Source: Cheiracanthium punctorium (lineage: Eukaryota > Arthropoda > Arachnida > Araneae > Cheiracanthiidae). From it: 64,000 bases of DNA. Below the pieces are notes generated by a model that had not been told where the DNA came from, ran no database searches, and saw only the letters and a program-made list of their open reading frames with translations. This document shows, piece by piece, positions 1-11,486 of the stretch (positions are counted from its first letter, which is position 1; each line of letters opens with the position of its first letter). Where the stretch lies: NCBI GenBank assembly GCA_038373885.1, contig JAWZYV010013552.1, positions 372,001 through 436,000 of the forward strand. Direction: 5' to 3'. A program made the position numbers and the translations under genes.

Positions 1-52
1 TATATAGTTTATTCTTGCTTAACTACGTAACAGGTCAATTTTTTTACTTGTT

Positions 53-285
53 TTGTGTTCTGGCCAAGCCTACACCAGGGTATCTGCCAAGGAGGGGTTG
101 CCTTGGGCTGGGGACTTTCCAAGGGGTTTTAACGTGTATTCACGTCACATCTGGAGAAAATCGCCCCAAACTCCAGATCTTAAGTTCGACAACCGAGCGA
201 CAGGCCCTAACCCAACACCTTCACACTTCAGCCATCTACCATGTTCAGGGTCTTATCCACTCGGCTATGATGGAGCGCAATTTTT
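53..285 (-). repeat. tRNA-derived SINE, family B, copy 1
   Basis: Read on the minus strand, the head starts near 285 with GCCGAGTGGATAAGACCCTG, which resembles a Ser/Leu-type tRNA A box. A B-box-like GGGTTAGGGCC lies about 50 nt further on. The body matches four other loci here (25.5, 28.8, 29.7 and 36.5 kb) through shared blocks such as TCTGGAGAAAATCGCC on the plus strand. The head and the dispersed copies support a SINE. Exact ends and target duplications were not resolved. Confidence 0.55.
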
Positions 286-462
286 TACTTGCAGATTTAT
301 TCAAAATTGCTTTAGTTAACAATAATCATAAATTTAATATTTTAACCAATTAAAAGCAGGGTTTTCCACTTGATTAAATTTTTCACTTTCGCTAAAAAGT
401 ATTTGCTTTTCTAAGTTGTATGAAAATAATTTCTAATGAGTCTTTTTTCTGCTCCTGTCGTG

Positions 463-491
<29 letters not shown>

Positions 492-496
<5 letters not shown>

Positions 497-958
497 CCGA
501 AATGTACCATGTAAGAAAAGTATTGTAATCATGAAAAAATTCGACTACTTGTATTGACACGTTTTGAGGTCTTCTGAATTCATTTATGCTTTTTTTACGA
601 GATGTATGTATGTGTGGGTGTGTTTGTGTGTATGTGAGTGAACACGATAGGTCCTAAATGGGGCATTCGATTGAGCTCAAATTGGGTATATATGTTATAA
701 ACACCCGTCTGAAGAGCAGCATTGATTTTTGTGTCTGTAGGACTTTTTCTACACTGTAGTCTGTAGGAGTTTTTCTACACGGCTACGACAAAGATTTCTT
801 TTACGTTATGGCATATGGGGAGAAATTCATGGAAGTGCGCTAGTGTTTAAACGGCGCATTCGACTGAACTTCAATTTAGTATATATGTTTGAATTATTCA
901 TCGATTAAAATTTATTTAAATGCTCGGTAATGATCTTAATCTTAAGTGTTCGGAAAGT
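492..958 (+). repeat. R1 interspersed repeat, one tandem unit
   Basis: The copy begins ACTTTCCGAA and ends TTCGGAAAGT, a 10-bp terminal inverted repeat, and is followed by the palindrome TGGAGTCACTCCA. Inside is one ~170-bp unit containing GATTGAGCTCAAATTGGG, TTTTCTACACGGCTACGAC and GAAGTGCGCTAG. The same unit occurs 2, 3 and 4 times in R1 copies at 22.3, 32.0 and 52.1-59.4 kb. A TGTGTATGTGAGTGAACACGATAG block precedes the unit in most copies. It has no coding capacity; the class is unknown. Confidence 0.65.
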
Positions 959-1784
959 CGAATGGAGTCACTCCAGATTTTTATTAATAGCTTGCCTCAC
1001 GTTCCCGGGCACCAGTGCACAAAATACTTTGCTTTCATTCGCTGGTAAAAGATGTTGGGATTTCCTTATTTGAGATACTAAAATATTTCAAAGAGCATAA
1101 CTTAAAGCCACTGTTTCTGTAATAGTGTTGCACTTGGCGTTGTTTATTTTATCACACGGCAATCTTCCCCCCCCCCTTCCTGAGGTTTTCAAAATTTAAT
1201 TTATCAGCCGTGCCTACCACACTATGATGCCAGCTGGTCTCTCGGCAAGCTAGATTGGCATCCCTTTTTCAGAGCCAAGTTCGATATCTCATCCTATTGG
1301 CTCAATGTGTTACGCGTATTATCAACATCACTTTGACCTCCGATCATGTATGTATTGATAGGACGTGTTACTATCCGCTACCTGTCACTGCGATTTGGTA
1401 TTTCGTTTTATTTTTAAAAATGAAATCAGTATTAGCTTGGTTATTAGGTTATTATATCATTACTGTACCATTTAAAACTCTAGACGATCGTACCTTACTG
1501 CCACGTTTAATTTAATCACTGATCGACTTTGCCATGTAAGCATCCATTTGCCACGAAAGTTGTATACGTTACTGCTATGGACAACACCATGTACCACATT
1601 GGAGATTTTTTTTTCCAGGGAGACCCAAAAGTTTTTTAATACATTAGGTCTATGGAATTCTACTTTTCTAAAGTTCGCTCCTTTCTTTTCTTGTCCAATA
1701 TCAGGCACTTGCTGTTTATAAGCATTGGCCACTACAACGGCCGGAATTACCGGTCTCTTTATTATGGAGGCAGGTAATAGGTGG
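959..1784. other. No gene seen; short diverged R1/R2-like piece
   Basis: No coding or RNA gene is recognised. A C-run lies near 1168-1177. Around 1607-1665, a stretch with CCAGGGAGACCCAAAAG followed by ATACATTAGGTCTATGG resembles part of the R1/R2 unit (ctacagggc..caaaag..tacatta..tatgg). Confidence 0.4.
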
Positions 1785-1935
1785 ACCAGCTTTGCCTCCA
1801 TACTGGCGATACTGGCTCCAGATATACTCCAGTTCAGATACTGGCAAAAATGTACTCAAGCCCGTACCGGTAACCGAACTTGGACCCGTGGTTTTGCAGA
1901 ATGGCTCTCTAACCCCTACACGGCTAAGGTTTCTC
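1785..1935 (-). repeat. Possible tRNA-derived SINE (family C, single copy)
   Basis: On the minus strand AGCCGTGTAGGGGTTAGAGA resembles a tRNA A-box region, and about 35 nt later AGTTCGGTTACC resembles a B box. A body with GAACTGGAGTATATCTGG follows. Spacing and order fit a tRNA-derived SINE head. There is no second copy in the window, so this rests on box similarity alone. Confidence 0.35.
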
Positions 1936-3189
1936 TAAAGTTTCTGTTTAAAATATCCAACCTATAAGTATATCAAACATTATTCATCTGGACTGTTGGT
2001 TATCACAGGAGCTTTCTCCACGCAAATGATATGCCATTTAAAAGTATAATTAATCCAAAAATTTGTTGAATCCACAGTTTCGAACTCAATTTATTTTTCC
2101 AATTATAAACAGGTTTAATCACCAAATTAATCCAGCAGAATACAGCCTCCCTGTACCCTTATTTACATACATCATTTACATTAATTCCGATTTCCCCCGA
2201 ACTTGGAACATTATTAAAATTTCCCGTCTATTGCAGTGCAATGACGGCGCTTTGCCTTGCTTGCCTTCTCCTCTCCGAGTCAAAATTCGTTTTTCGTTTT
2301 CATTTAAAATTCTCTCCCCAGAAATGATACGACGACGGAATAATTTCGTTTTCAAAAGGGTGCTTTTCGCTGAGCTCTTCAAATGCAATTTTATTTAGAT
2401 TAGCAGCTTCTATTCTCGATGCTGCAGCAGCTAAACTCAATTTTTCATTAAGTTGTCACGGAGTTGACATACACAGTAGTGTAACCTTATAGTCTCTCTC
2501 ACTTGGAAAAGCTAATTTAGCATTTTTTATTTTCTCCAAATGTTTACCCCGTTCTCATTGGACGTAAAATAGATTCAGATTTTCTTTTTCAGCATTTCTC
2601 ATTGGTTGGCTACATATATCGGTGCGCGTGACGCGTATTGGATTGTACAAAAGCGTTTAATTGAAATTCTAAAGTAGATTTCAAAGGTCGAAGCGAGTTT
2701 TTTCTTTTCTTTTCTTTCATCTTCTTTTCATCAAATTCTTTTGTTATTATTTACGCAATGAAAATTTTTTAGACTCATTTTTCTGTCTAAAGACGTGATT
2801 TTATTTTAAAAAAAAGTCCATTATTTGTTTATTTTATTTCAGCAAACAAACAAAAAATGAACCTCGCTTGAAATTTACATATAGTACATAAATTTATACC
2901 GGGTTACCATACCGCGTAATATTTGGAGCTTTATTGTAAATATGTGTTCAGCCGAATGTAAAAAAATTTGGTAGAATTAATGTCCAGAAACTGTCTAAAG
3001 TATTTCAGCTCATTGGGGAGGAAAATAGTTGTTTGCCACCAGCTGGACTAGAATGATGTAAACACAGTTAGAAAAACATAAAATAAATAAATAACCGAAT
3101 TATATAACAAATGTATACAGAGGGAATCTAAACTCTTTTAAACAAAAATTTACAGAGAAATTTTAACTGCTAAATAGCAATATTCAAGT
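1936..3189. other. No recognisable gene
   Basis: AT-rich sequence. Short ORFs on both strands at 2063-2398 shadow each other and show no domain. Pyrimidine-rich stretches near 2700-2735 look like simple sequence. Confidence 0.5.
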
Positions 3190-4222
3190 TGTCCACACTA
3201 GCCCCCTTCTCCCCTATGCAGGGTGATCATATGTTGTAATCAGATCATATGTTGTAAATGAATACATTCTTTACATATTTTAATATTCACTTTTGTTTTC
3301 CATGATTTGAATCAACCAGTATTAAGACTAGATAAACAAATGATTGTATGGGGCTAGTGCGGACACATGGTGGTGGGGGCTACTGTGGATATATCAACAC
3401 TAGCCTCATTCAGCTTTCAGTAGTAAAATCATGGGTTTTAGAATTATATTTTAAACTATTTTCTAAATTAGACTTTTATAGTGATAAATTCAAAGTTGTC
3501 GGGGGGGGGGATTTGTTTAATATATTAGATTGATTTTTGTACAGTGATAAATTGATTTAAAGAAATTATTGTTTTCAAAAATTAAATATTTTTTCATTAA
3601 AATTACAACCTATAGAATCTTGTTTTTATAGAAATAATAAAAACTCAAGAAATTTTCTTTTAATTTCTGGTAACACGATTCACAAGACATCTCAATTGAC
3701 ATTAAATGTCGACATATCAAATTACATCATTAAATAGGAGTAGAATAATTGTTTTCCAATTAAATAAATAAAAGTTAAATAGCTCTCTAAGGTGTTGTTT
3801 TGTCTTTGATTTTTACTCAAAAATGCACAGTTCTTAATTAGTAGTACAAATTAATTACTAGGATTAATATTAATTAAAATATGCATTATTATAGTTAACA
3901 GTTATTAAGGAATGTACTATTAAGGTTAGAATTTATTTCAATATAGTTTTGTGCATGTTTTCATGAGTTGTATTACATTTTCTAATCAGAATTCTAGCTA
4001 TTCCACACCAGCCCCATGACATGGGACTAGTGTGGACAAAAATAACATTTTTTTTATTATTATTAAAAAACTATTGGGCCAAATAATTTTATATCTTAAC
4101 CAAAATAAAGATAACAGTGCAAATTATTGAATAAAAAATACTTGGATTTCTTAAAACTGATATTTAGCATACTTTTTGCCAAATTTATAAAAATCGTCCA
4201 CATTAGCCCCCTTCTCCCCTAA
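3190..4222. repeat. Dispersed GTCCACACTAGCCCC motif in both orientations
   Basis: The motif recurs near 3190 (followed by CCTTCTCCCC), 3347 (reverse), 3397 (degenerate), 3998-4035 (forward then reverse, a small hairpin around CATGACATG) and 4196 (again followed by CCTTCTCCCC). The outer two copies bracket ~1 kb of AT-rich DNA. This looks like a decayed repeat or element whose ends share the motif. No coding sequence is seen. Confidence 0.35.
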
Positions 4223-4225
4223 GTA

Positions 4226-4837
4226 CCGGGTGTCGGAAATTAAACGACCGTATTTTAAATTGTCTACAGAAGAAACTATTATTGAGAAAGTTAAGAAATT
4301 TTGTACAAGACTTAATAAAGTTATGGGAATTTGTTTGAGCGAATAGAAATATTAGTTCAAATATTCGCCACCAGGGAGGCCACATTTCTGATCCATGGCC
4401 TCTCCGGTCCTCAGACCTCAATCCATGTGACTTTTGGCTTTGATGAGAGTTTGAAACATCAGGTAAATCGTGATAATCCAATAAGTTTGCCTGGTCTTAA
4501 AGACAGCATTTCATGCTATATTCGTGCATTTCCCCGAACACACTGCTACCAGCTGTGGAACATGCGCTCATACGGTTCCAGATTGCAGCTGACAATGATG
4601 GCCGTCATGTTGAACGTGTTTTGTTGTAATAATATTTGTAAACTATCATAAATGTATGCTAAATGTGCAATCATTAAAAAAAAGTCAACTGGTGGCCAAC
4701 ATTTAAACTAATTTTTTATTCGCTCAAATAAATTCCCATACCTTTACTATGCCCTGCACGAAATTTCATAACTTTTTCAACAATAGTTTTGTATGTAGAG
4801 AACATTAAAATAGGGCCGTTTGATTTAGGACACCCTG
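4226..4837 (+). mobile_element. Mariner-like deletion derivative with long TIRs
   Basis: The element is flanked by TA on both sides (4224-4225 and 4838-4839). Imperfect TIRs of about 118 bp run from CCGGGTGTCGGAAATTAAAC at the left to the complementary GGACACCCTG at the right, and both arms contain GGGAATTTRTTTGAGCGAAT internally. The interior keeps only the 3' part of a transposase gene. The 612-bp length is well below the usual 1.3 kb, so it cannot move itself. Confidence 0.75.
4381..4629 (+). pseudogene. Mariner transposase C-terminal remnant
   Basis: Translation gives DPWPLRSSDLNPCDFWL, the block around the third catalytic residue of mariner-type DDE transposases (the PRSPDLNPCDFWLWG region). 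The frame then meets a stop. The rest continues in another frame with SLPGLKDSI and ends IAADNDGRHVERVLL before TAA at 4627-4629. The N-terminal DNA-binding domain and first catalytic Asp are absent. Truncated and frameshifted, so non-functional. Confidence 0.7.
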
Positions 4838-4839
4838 TA

Positions 4840-5429
4840 TATATTTAAGTAATAAATTTTAAAAAAAACTATTCGGTGAAATAAATTAACTGGGATTCAG
4901 ATTAGCATTTCCATATTCATTCTCAAAATACATTCTTTCCTATAAGTTTCTACTTTTCCTGAGAGGAATAATTTGACTATTAAAAGAATTTTTCGTGTGC
5001 ATGAAGGGCATTTACGGTTACATAAACTTATCTTTGAAATATTGCATTTTTCAAACTGAAACCTCATATTCGGTGAAACGTCATAGGTACGAGAACCAAA
5101 AGGTTTATTTGTTCATTGTATTTACAAAGATCATACATTACCTCGTGAATCAGTTTTATGCAGGGAAATTCTGCGTAGAATTCCCCGAGACATTCGTTCA
5201 CACGCTTTATTTTTTTTACTTCTTTGTGAGTATAAGGAAGTTATGTGATCGAGAAAAATTTTGGATGCCAAATTTCGACAAAAAAAAAAACGATTATGAG
5301 TACCTCTAAATTTATTTTTAGAATTTTTTCGATGCATCTCATCGTACGCTAGCATGCACGTTCATATAAATACATCTGTAACTCATTTTGACCAACGGCT
5401 AGTCTTATTTTGACTAGTTTTTCCATGCC
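4840..5429. other. No recognisable gene
   Basis: AT-rich. Two opposing short ORFs at 4995-5355 mirror each other and have no domain signature. An A-run lies at 5279-5290. Confidence 0.5.
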
Positions 5430-6420
5430 GTTTGTACGTACGTGTGTACGTACGTATACATGTATGTATGTAACTCGCATATCTCAAAAAATGATGGTCG
5501 TAGAATTTTGAAACTTTATATTTAGGATTTTTCTAACTTCTAGTTGGGCACCTCCCCTTTCGGTCTCATTCGACCGCATAGTTTATCTACAGGGCCGCCC
5601 AAAAGAATCTAAATACATTACGCTCTATGGGCCGAAATTCATTAAAAGCGTATTTTAGTGGTATTAGGCTATTAAATACGACTCAGAAGAGATATATGTT
5701 GTTAAGGGTTACAAAATGAATTTCTCCATCAAAAAAAGTGTCTTTATCATTTATAGTTCTGCTACAGGAACACTCAAACTATTTCCAATACATTACGTTC
5801 AATGGCAATTTTAGGGACATATATCCATTTCAAGCACAGTACCGTCCTACCATATAGTTAGGTAATGGTCCGACCACGGTCACTTGCTACCCTCAAGAAC
5901 TACACCAAAAGTCACCAAGGTGTACGCGTGTACAAATCTCAAAAACTATTAGTCGTAGAATAAGGAAATTTCATTTATAAGATTTTTGTAACATCTAATT
6001 GTGCATCTCGATTTTTGGTTCCAATCTACTGGAGAGTTTATTTACAGGACCAGCCAAAAGAATTTTAATACATTAATGTCTATGGACATTTTCAATATAT
6101 CACATCTTTAGACTGTCATTCTTTAGTCCATGCCTAAAATCTCACCATTTGTCGTCGACCTGGCGAGTTTTGCCGGTATATCGCGAACTTGACGCCGAAA
6201 ATTATTTCGTATTTTGCATCTCTAAAACTTTTACACGTAGAATTTTGAAATTTTGTATTTAGAACTATTGTAACATCTAACTGTGCATCTCTTTTTTTAT
6301 TGCAATCGACTGGGTAATTTATTTACAAGGTCAGACAAATGACTTAAAATACATTAAGGTGTATGGATACATTCAATCATTGAAAGTCTGTGGCCAATGA
6401 CTACTTTGGCTATCCCCAAA
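5430..6420 (+). repeat. R2 diverged tandem repeat, three units
   Basis: Three related blocks start near 5490, 5935 and 6218. Each has GTCGTAGAAT or CACGTAGAAT, then TTTGAAACTTTATATTTAGG-like text, then GTAACATCTAATTGTGCATC, then TTTATYTACAGGRCCRSCCAAAAGAAT and a TACATTA..TATGG segment. It is preceded by a CGTACGTGTGTACGTACG / TATGTATGTA stretch. The ctacaggg..caaaag..tacatta..tatgg core resembles the R1 unit, so R1 and R2 may be distant relatives. Confidence 0.55.
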
Positions 6421-6515
6421 ATCTCGCAAACTGTCTCAAGTTTGTCGGCTTTTGGTGAAATATCGCAAAATTAAGTGTCAGGAGTAAATCTTTCAAACTG
6501 AACGCAGCTTGGCGA

Positions 6516-6802
6516 TATTTATTTGCCAGGAGAGAACAGCTAGCGTCACTGAATGTGTCGCTTAGAGCTACATATATGTCCTTCCCGGAATTTCCCGCCA
6601 CTATTTGGAACCTCATCAGAAGGTGGGGGACTTCTGAATATTGGCACCCCTCGGAAACTGCTAGCGACCGCCGAGAGGACTTTCGGAACCACAGATTTAA
6701 CATGCACGTACACCGCATGTACACGGTGGTCTTTAGTTGTACGCCGGTATCGAACCCACAACCTTCCGGTTACGGTAACCACTGGGCTACCACGGCGCTA
6801 TC
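6516..6802 (-). repeat. tRNA-derived SINE, family A, copy 1
   Basis: Minus strand: the head TGGTAGCCCAGTGGTTACCG gives the A box, and GGTTGTGGGTTCGATACC, ~40 nt on, gives the B box (GGTTCGATACC). The body contains AAAGACCACCGTGTACATGC and GTTAAATCTGTGGTTCCG. The tail ends in GGCAAATAAATA. Matching copies lie at 10.2 kb (plus), 27.4 kb (minus) and 59.6 kb (plus). The short ORFs over this stretch run through the SINE in several frames and are not genes. Confidence 0.75.
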
Positions 6803-7375
6803 TTGGCGATATCGGAAATATTTGTCTAGAAATCGCTAAACCTTACTATTACTGCAGTATTTTACCTTTTTGAAATAAAATAAGTTTAGATGAAGTGGGC
6901 CGAAAATATTTTTGATTTAATAGTCGTACAAGGAAGTCATGTGTTGTCTACATCAGATTTTTTTTCAATGGCCTCGACACATATTTTACAAATTACTAAT
7001 TACATAGTGCTACTACTTATGTCCATTAATGTATAAGTTTAGAAAGCTGTAATTCATTGTTGATTTATCGGAGTTACATCTGTGACCTTTCAAGCTAGAC
7101 TGATGATTATGAATTCTTTGTTTGTAAACCACACATATCCAAATGACCGCACACGCCTGAAATCTCAGGAAAAAAATTCTGGGAATGAAGAGGCTCACTT
7201 CTAAAAAATCTATACCTACCCGTTTCTCCGCAAAATGCTACCATACAACTAGCTGAATATGTAATCTAAAAATTTGTATAATGAAAACAGCCACAGAAAT
7301 TTAAATAATTTTCAGTTGTAATTAATGTTCATGCCAAAGTCACAAATCTCAATATGAGCCTGAAACATGCCAAAA
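6803..7375. other. No recognisable gene
   Basis: AT-rich spacer between the SINE and the Tc1-like element. Nothing identifiable. Confidence 0.5.
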
Positions 7376-7377
7376 TA

Positions 7378-8740
7378 CACTCTATAACAAAAAAATAGAC
7401 GCACCAAGAAACAATCATCCGATTACTTTGAAATTTCGTATGCATGAATGTTTTGAACAGATATGCAAATGATTCAAATTTGGTGTCCAATGAATGAATA
7501 GTTTGATCTCTAGCGCATCGGAACTGCGCCTCCAACAGACGTATATAAAGAGCAGTTCTTCAACGGTTGTTAAAACTTTCGGTTTGATAGCGATTCAGAT
7601 GACCTTTCAACAACTTAAAAAATGCCTCGCTGCAGGATTCGTGCTCATTACGAGCAACTGTCAGAGTTTGACAGAGTTCGTATCATTGGATTGAAAGAGG
7701 CCGGTTGGACTAATCGGAGACTCGCTCGTCATTTGAGTCGAAGCGATGCGACGATTCGAAGATGCTGGCAAGGATGGGTGGAAAATGGCAGAGTGAAGCG
7801 TCAGGATGGTAGCGGGTCCAATCAGCTGTCACAGCGCCTTCTTCATCTCTATCAACCATCAGACGTTCAACCCAAACACCAGTGTCCATCATGACCATTC
7901 ACAGACGGTTGAGAGAGCGAAATCTACGCTCGCGCCGACCGTTACGCCACCTGCCACTCGCGCCTGTACACTGCCGAGGCAGATTACAGTGGTGCAGGGC
8001 TCGATCAGGTTGGAATGATGCCGACTGGGGACGTATAGTCTTTAGCGACGAATCCCGCTTCCAACTGTGTCCTGACGATCATCGAAGACGTGTTTGGAGA
8101 CGCACAGGGCAGAGGGGGGATCCTGCTTTCACTATTGCACGCCACACCGGCCCTTAACAAGGTATTATGGTCTGGGGTGCCATTTCCTTTGACAGCCGGA
8201 TCCCTTTGGTCGTCATTAGAGGTACACTTACTGCACAGCGGTACGTGGACGACATCCTAAGACCTGTTTTGCTACCGTTCCTTTTGCAGTGCCCTGGGCT
8301 GGTTTTTCAGCAGGACAATGCCAGACCACATACGGCTCGTGTTGCTCTAAACTGTCTGCAAGCTTGTCAAACTCTTCCTTGGCCTGCCAAATCGCCAGAT
8401 CTCTCTCCCATCGAGCATGTCTGGGATATGATGGGAAGGCGATTGCATCTGGCACGGACTGTTGATGACCTCGTTCGACAATTGGAGCGAATTTGGCAGG
8501 AAATACCGCAGGAGACCATCCGGGAGCTTTATCGGTCTATGCCACGCCGTGTGGCAGCTCTTATCCAGGCTAGTGGCGGGTCAACACCTTATTGAACTTG
8601 TTACTGAAGTCTGAAATAAATTATTCAATTGTTCTGAAATTTTAATCATTTACTATTCTGTACATTGTCTTCCTATCCACCAATTTTCGTCTCAATCGGA
8701 CAGCTCCTTCTTGGTGCGTCGATTTATTTGTTATAGAGTG
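7378..8740 (+). mobile_element. Full-length Tc1-like DNA transposon, inactive
   Basis: TA target duplications sit at 7376-7377 and 8741-8742. The ends form a ~33-bp TIR with two mismatches: CACTCTATAACAAA at the left, TTTGTTATAGAGTG at the right, both extending to the GACGCACCAAGAA block. The 1363-bp length fits Tc1-like elements. It holds one transposase gene broken by a small deletion/frameshift and one stop, so it is inactive but structurally complete. The host flanks are plain AT-rich DNA. Confidence 0.9.
7622..8595 (+). pseudogene. Tc1-like transposase, one frameshift and one stop
   Basis: DDE transposase that would cut and rejoin the element ends. The N-terminal part (ATG 7622) holds helix-turn-helix DNA-binding segments (LSEFDRVRIIGLKEAGW, then SDATIRRCW). 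Near 7812-7820 the frame shifts, with roughly 40 nt apparently lost after DGSG. The second frame carries MTIHRRL and the first catalytic Asp (RIVFSDESRF). A TAA at 8155-8157 follows RHTGP. The same frame resumes with MVWGAIS, the second Asp (QQDNARPH) and the Glu (SPIEHVWD), ending GGSTPY. I count 32 residues between second Asp and Glu; classical Tc1 has 34. Two lesions make it a pseudogene, but the low damage suggests recent death. Confidence 0.9.
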
Positions 8741-10200
8741 TAGTACGATTTGTGGCATAAACTACAATTTTTATATTTCTTTCGCGAAACTAAGAAGCGT
8801 ACCAAACTTCCCAAGCATAGTGACATATTCCAGTCAGCAGCAAAATTCACTTTTATTTAAGCTTAAATCGAAATTCCTTGATAAAAAAAGAGTAGGCTAA
8901 ATTTTATCACTTGTTTTCAATTCATTTTTTTAAATCGATAGCGTTCTAAAATTGCATATTACAGCTGCCCAATATTGGATTCAATATATTGGGAAAAATC
9001 TCTTGTCAGTATATAAATATTTATTAGTTCCATGTCCCAGTCCTCGTGCAAGCACAATGCTTAACGTGCTCCGCGTGGGGTAACAATAGATAACAATGCT
9101 CCTCGAAACATTCAGCATACAATAACAGACACTGAAGGGTAATCTTTGTCGTTGGGTTTAAAAAAAAAAAAAATGGGAGTGTGCGGGTTCAGATCTCTTA
9201 TGGGTCTCCTGGGTCCCGGATATCATAGATGTTTTTGGTCGCAAGAACGATCACGGCTCAAATCTCTAATAGACGTCAATTTTGAGTTATTTGATCTTGG
9301 ACTTCTAATAGATATGCACGCATAGTTTGTGCTGTGTGGGTAAACGATAAGCAGAACAAAACTGAAATAAAGTTCTTAGTTTGGCTCTAATGTTCGTTTT
9401 CTCATTATTTATTTGGCGCACCGTGTACATTTATTTACGTTCGATATTTTTGAGAACTAATTTGACATGTTTTCTCTAGAAAAAAAAATACTTTTTTCAT
9501 TTTCCAGAGCACAGAAAGGAAAAAAAAAGGAATATGAAAGACCATGGCCAAAGACACGTTAAGGGTTTAGTAATAACATTCTGGAGGGAAGTTAAGTATC
9601 CCTAACGGAAAATTCACCATTTTTCAAGTACGCATTCCAGTTAGGACGAGACGCGATGATACATTTCCATGCCTTGAGGGTAGAAAAAAATTCTAGATTT
9701 TTTTCGAAAAATGTGGAAGTGAAAATATGTTTTCGAGATCTTTATTTTATTTTATTTCGTAACATAAACATTTGTGATACTGCAATGCTTGCAAGTTTTC
9801 GGGCTTTTACACTTGAAGTTAGAGAATTTTATTTATTTTTCCTGTGCGAAAAATAAAAGTACAGCAACTTTAATATGAAGAAGAAACATGTAGATACACA
9901 AAACTTCAAAATATTATTTTAGTCTGAATATGCATCCGCGTAGAGAAACGCCTTGCAAAACACAAAATAACTATCTCATATTTTACAGGTGAATTCGGCT
10001 ACATGCAGTGATAAATTGAAACAGGATTAAATATAGATTCTTCTTATTTGGAATGTATTTTCGTCTGTCATATAGACATCATAAATAAGTAGTGCTATAT
10101 ATCAAAGTATAATAAATCGTTCTATAAAAAAAGACTTGATATCAGCAAATCGTGTGTATCGTATACAAATTCGTAACCCGAATTTAACCCCTTAGAGAGG
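8741..10200. other. No recognisable gene
   Basis: AT-rich. An A-run lies at 9160-9172. Just after it, GTGCGGGTTCAGATCTCTTATG resembles a degenerate tRNA T-arm, but no A box is paired with it. The short plus ORF at 9656-9856 has no domain. Confidence 0.45.
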
Positions 10201-10490
10201 GGCGTCGTAGCCCAGAAGTTAAGGCGTTAGATTCGTAGTAGGAAGGTTTCTGGTTAGACTCCAGCTACCACTAAAGAGCACCCTGTACATGCGGTGTTGG
10301 CGCAGGTTAACTCTGTTATTCCTAAAGTCCTCCAGGCAGTCGCTTGAAGATTCTGAGGGGTGGAATCTTTGTTTCAGAAGACCCGCACTTCTCCGACAGA
10401 GTATCCAAATGGTGGCGAGAAACTGCACAAAGGACGTAGGTAACTGTAAACGACACTTTCGGTGACGTGAGCTGTCCTCCCTGGCAAATA
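10201..10490 (+). repeat. tRNA-derived SINE, family A, copy 2
   Basis: Begins GGCGTCGTAGCCCAGAAGTT (A-box region), then GGTTTCTGGTTAGACTCCAG (B box with a damaged core). The body has CTAAAGAGCACCCTGTACAT, GCGGTG and TCCTAAAGTCCTCC, aligning to the 6.5 kb copy in reverse. The tail CTGGCAAATAAAGAAG matches the same 3' end. Confidence 0.7.
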
Positions 10491-10856
10491 AAGAAGACCC
10501 TTACGGAATAACCCGTATCTCATGAGGGTCAGTAGTATTTATTATCCGTTTCTGCATCATACACTCATCGACGAAAACGCAAATGTTAACTTATTTCCTG
10601 ATCCGATATATACGTTAATTGATTCTTATACCAATAGATGCTGCACTATATGATTCTTATACCAATAGATGCTTATTAACTGCACTACTGCAGTTAATAA
10701 GATGCGATACTAATGACAGATATAGCCCTTTTCTCTCCTGATCACGATACTGCATTTCGTGTAATGAAGTCCACTTGCAAAAGACGCAAAGCTTATTGAG
10801 GTAAGACAACCCGTTATGTGCCACTTTTTTTTTAAATAAAAATATCATAAGTCACC

Positions 10857-11017
10857 AGAGCTGCCAAGTCTCCGGCTTTTTCCTGGGAGATTTCCCACCA
10901 CAATTTTTAGACAGTTTTATCTTGGATTAAATATTTGGACTTATTTTAAGCATAAATTTGAAAGTAAAAATTAGTGGTGGGAAATCTCCCGTAAAAAGCC
11001 GGAGACTTGGCAGCTCT
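10857..11017. mobile_element. Fold-back MITE with ~54-bp near-perfect TIRs
   Basis: AGAGCTGCCAAGTCTCCGGC at the left is mirrored by the complementary GCCGGAGACTTGGCAGCTCT at the right. The arms extend through GGGAGATTTCCCACCAC to a ~50-bp AT-rich loop. Flanks are AAGTCACC and GAGTCACC, a 7-of-8 match that suggests an 8-bp duplication. There is no coding capacity. The strong arms predict a stable hairpin RNA or cruciform. Confidence 0.8.
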
Positions 11018-11025
11018 GAGTCACC

Positions 11026-11486
11026 CTCTTGAAAAAAACTGGAGTAAAATATTTTTTTCTCTTTGTCTTGACTTGAGGTCTTTTACTTCAGTTTCCAGGC
11101 AGTGCTTTATGAATTTGTTTTGAACTTTTAAAAGTGATGGGCCATTACTGATATATTTACCCTAAATATTTTTTCATGAGTTGTCTATCTATATTGTATA
11201 AATATTTCCGAGAGAATGGATGAGTAATATTTTATATTCCTAGTAAATATAAAAAATATTACTCATAGAAATATTTTACATACACTTACTGTAAAACTGA
11301 TAAAATTAAATTTACAATATATGGTTTTAGAGTATACTTCTAAAGCAGCCTAATATTGGCCTAAAAATTTGTAATAATCGAAAATATAAGGAAATAAAAA
11401 TTAATACTTCTTTTGTAAAGTTGATATTAATATAGGTAAATAATACCCGCATTTTATTATAACATCCTACAATATTAAGTTCTAAA
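11026..11486. other. No recognisable gene
   Basis: AT-rich stretch with repeated AATATTTTT-like words. No gene or clear repeat. Confidence 0.5.

Noticed and set aside
5400..5470. Telomere-like or structured ACGT/TATG repeats
   Set aside because: The short CGTACGTGTG and TATGTATG runs are simple sequence preceding the R2 array.
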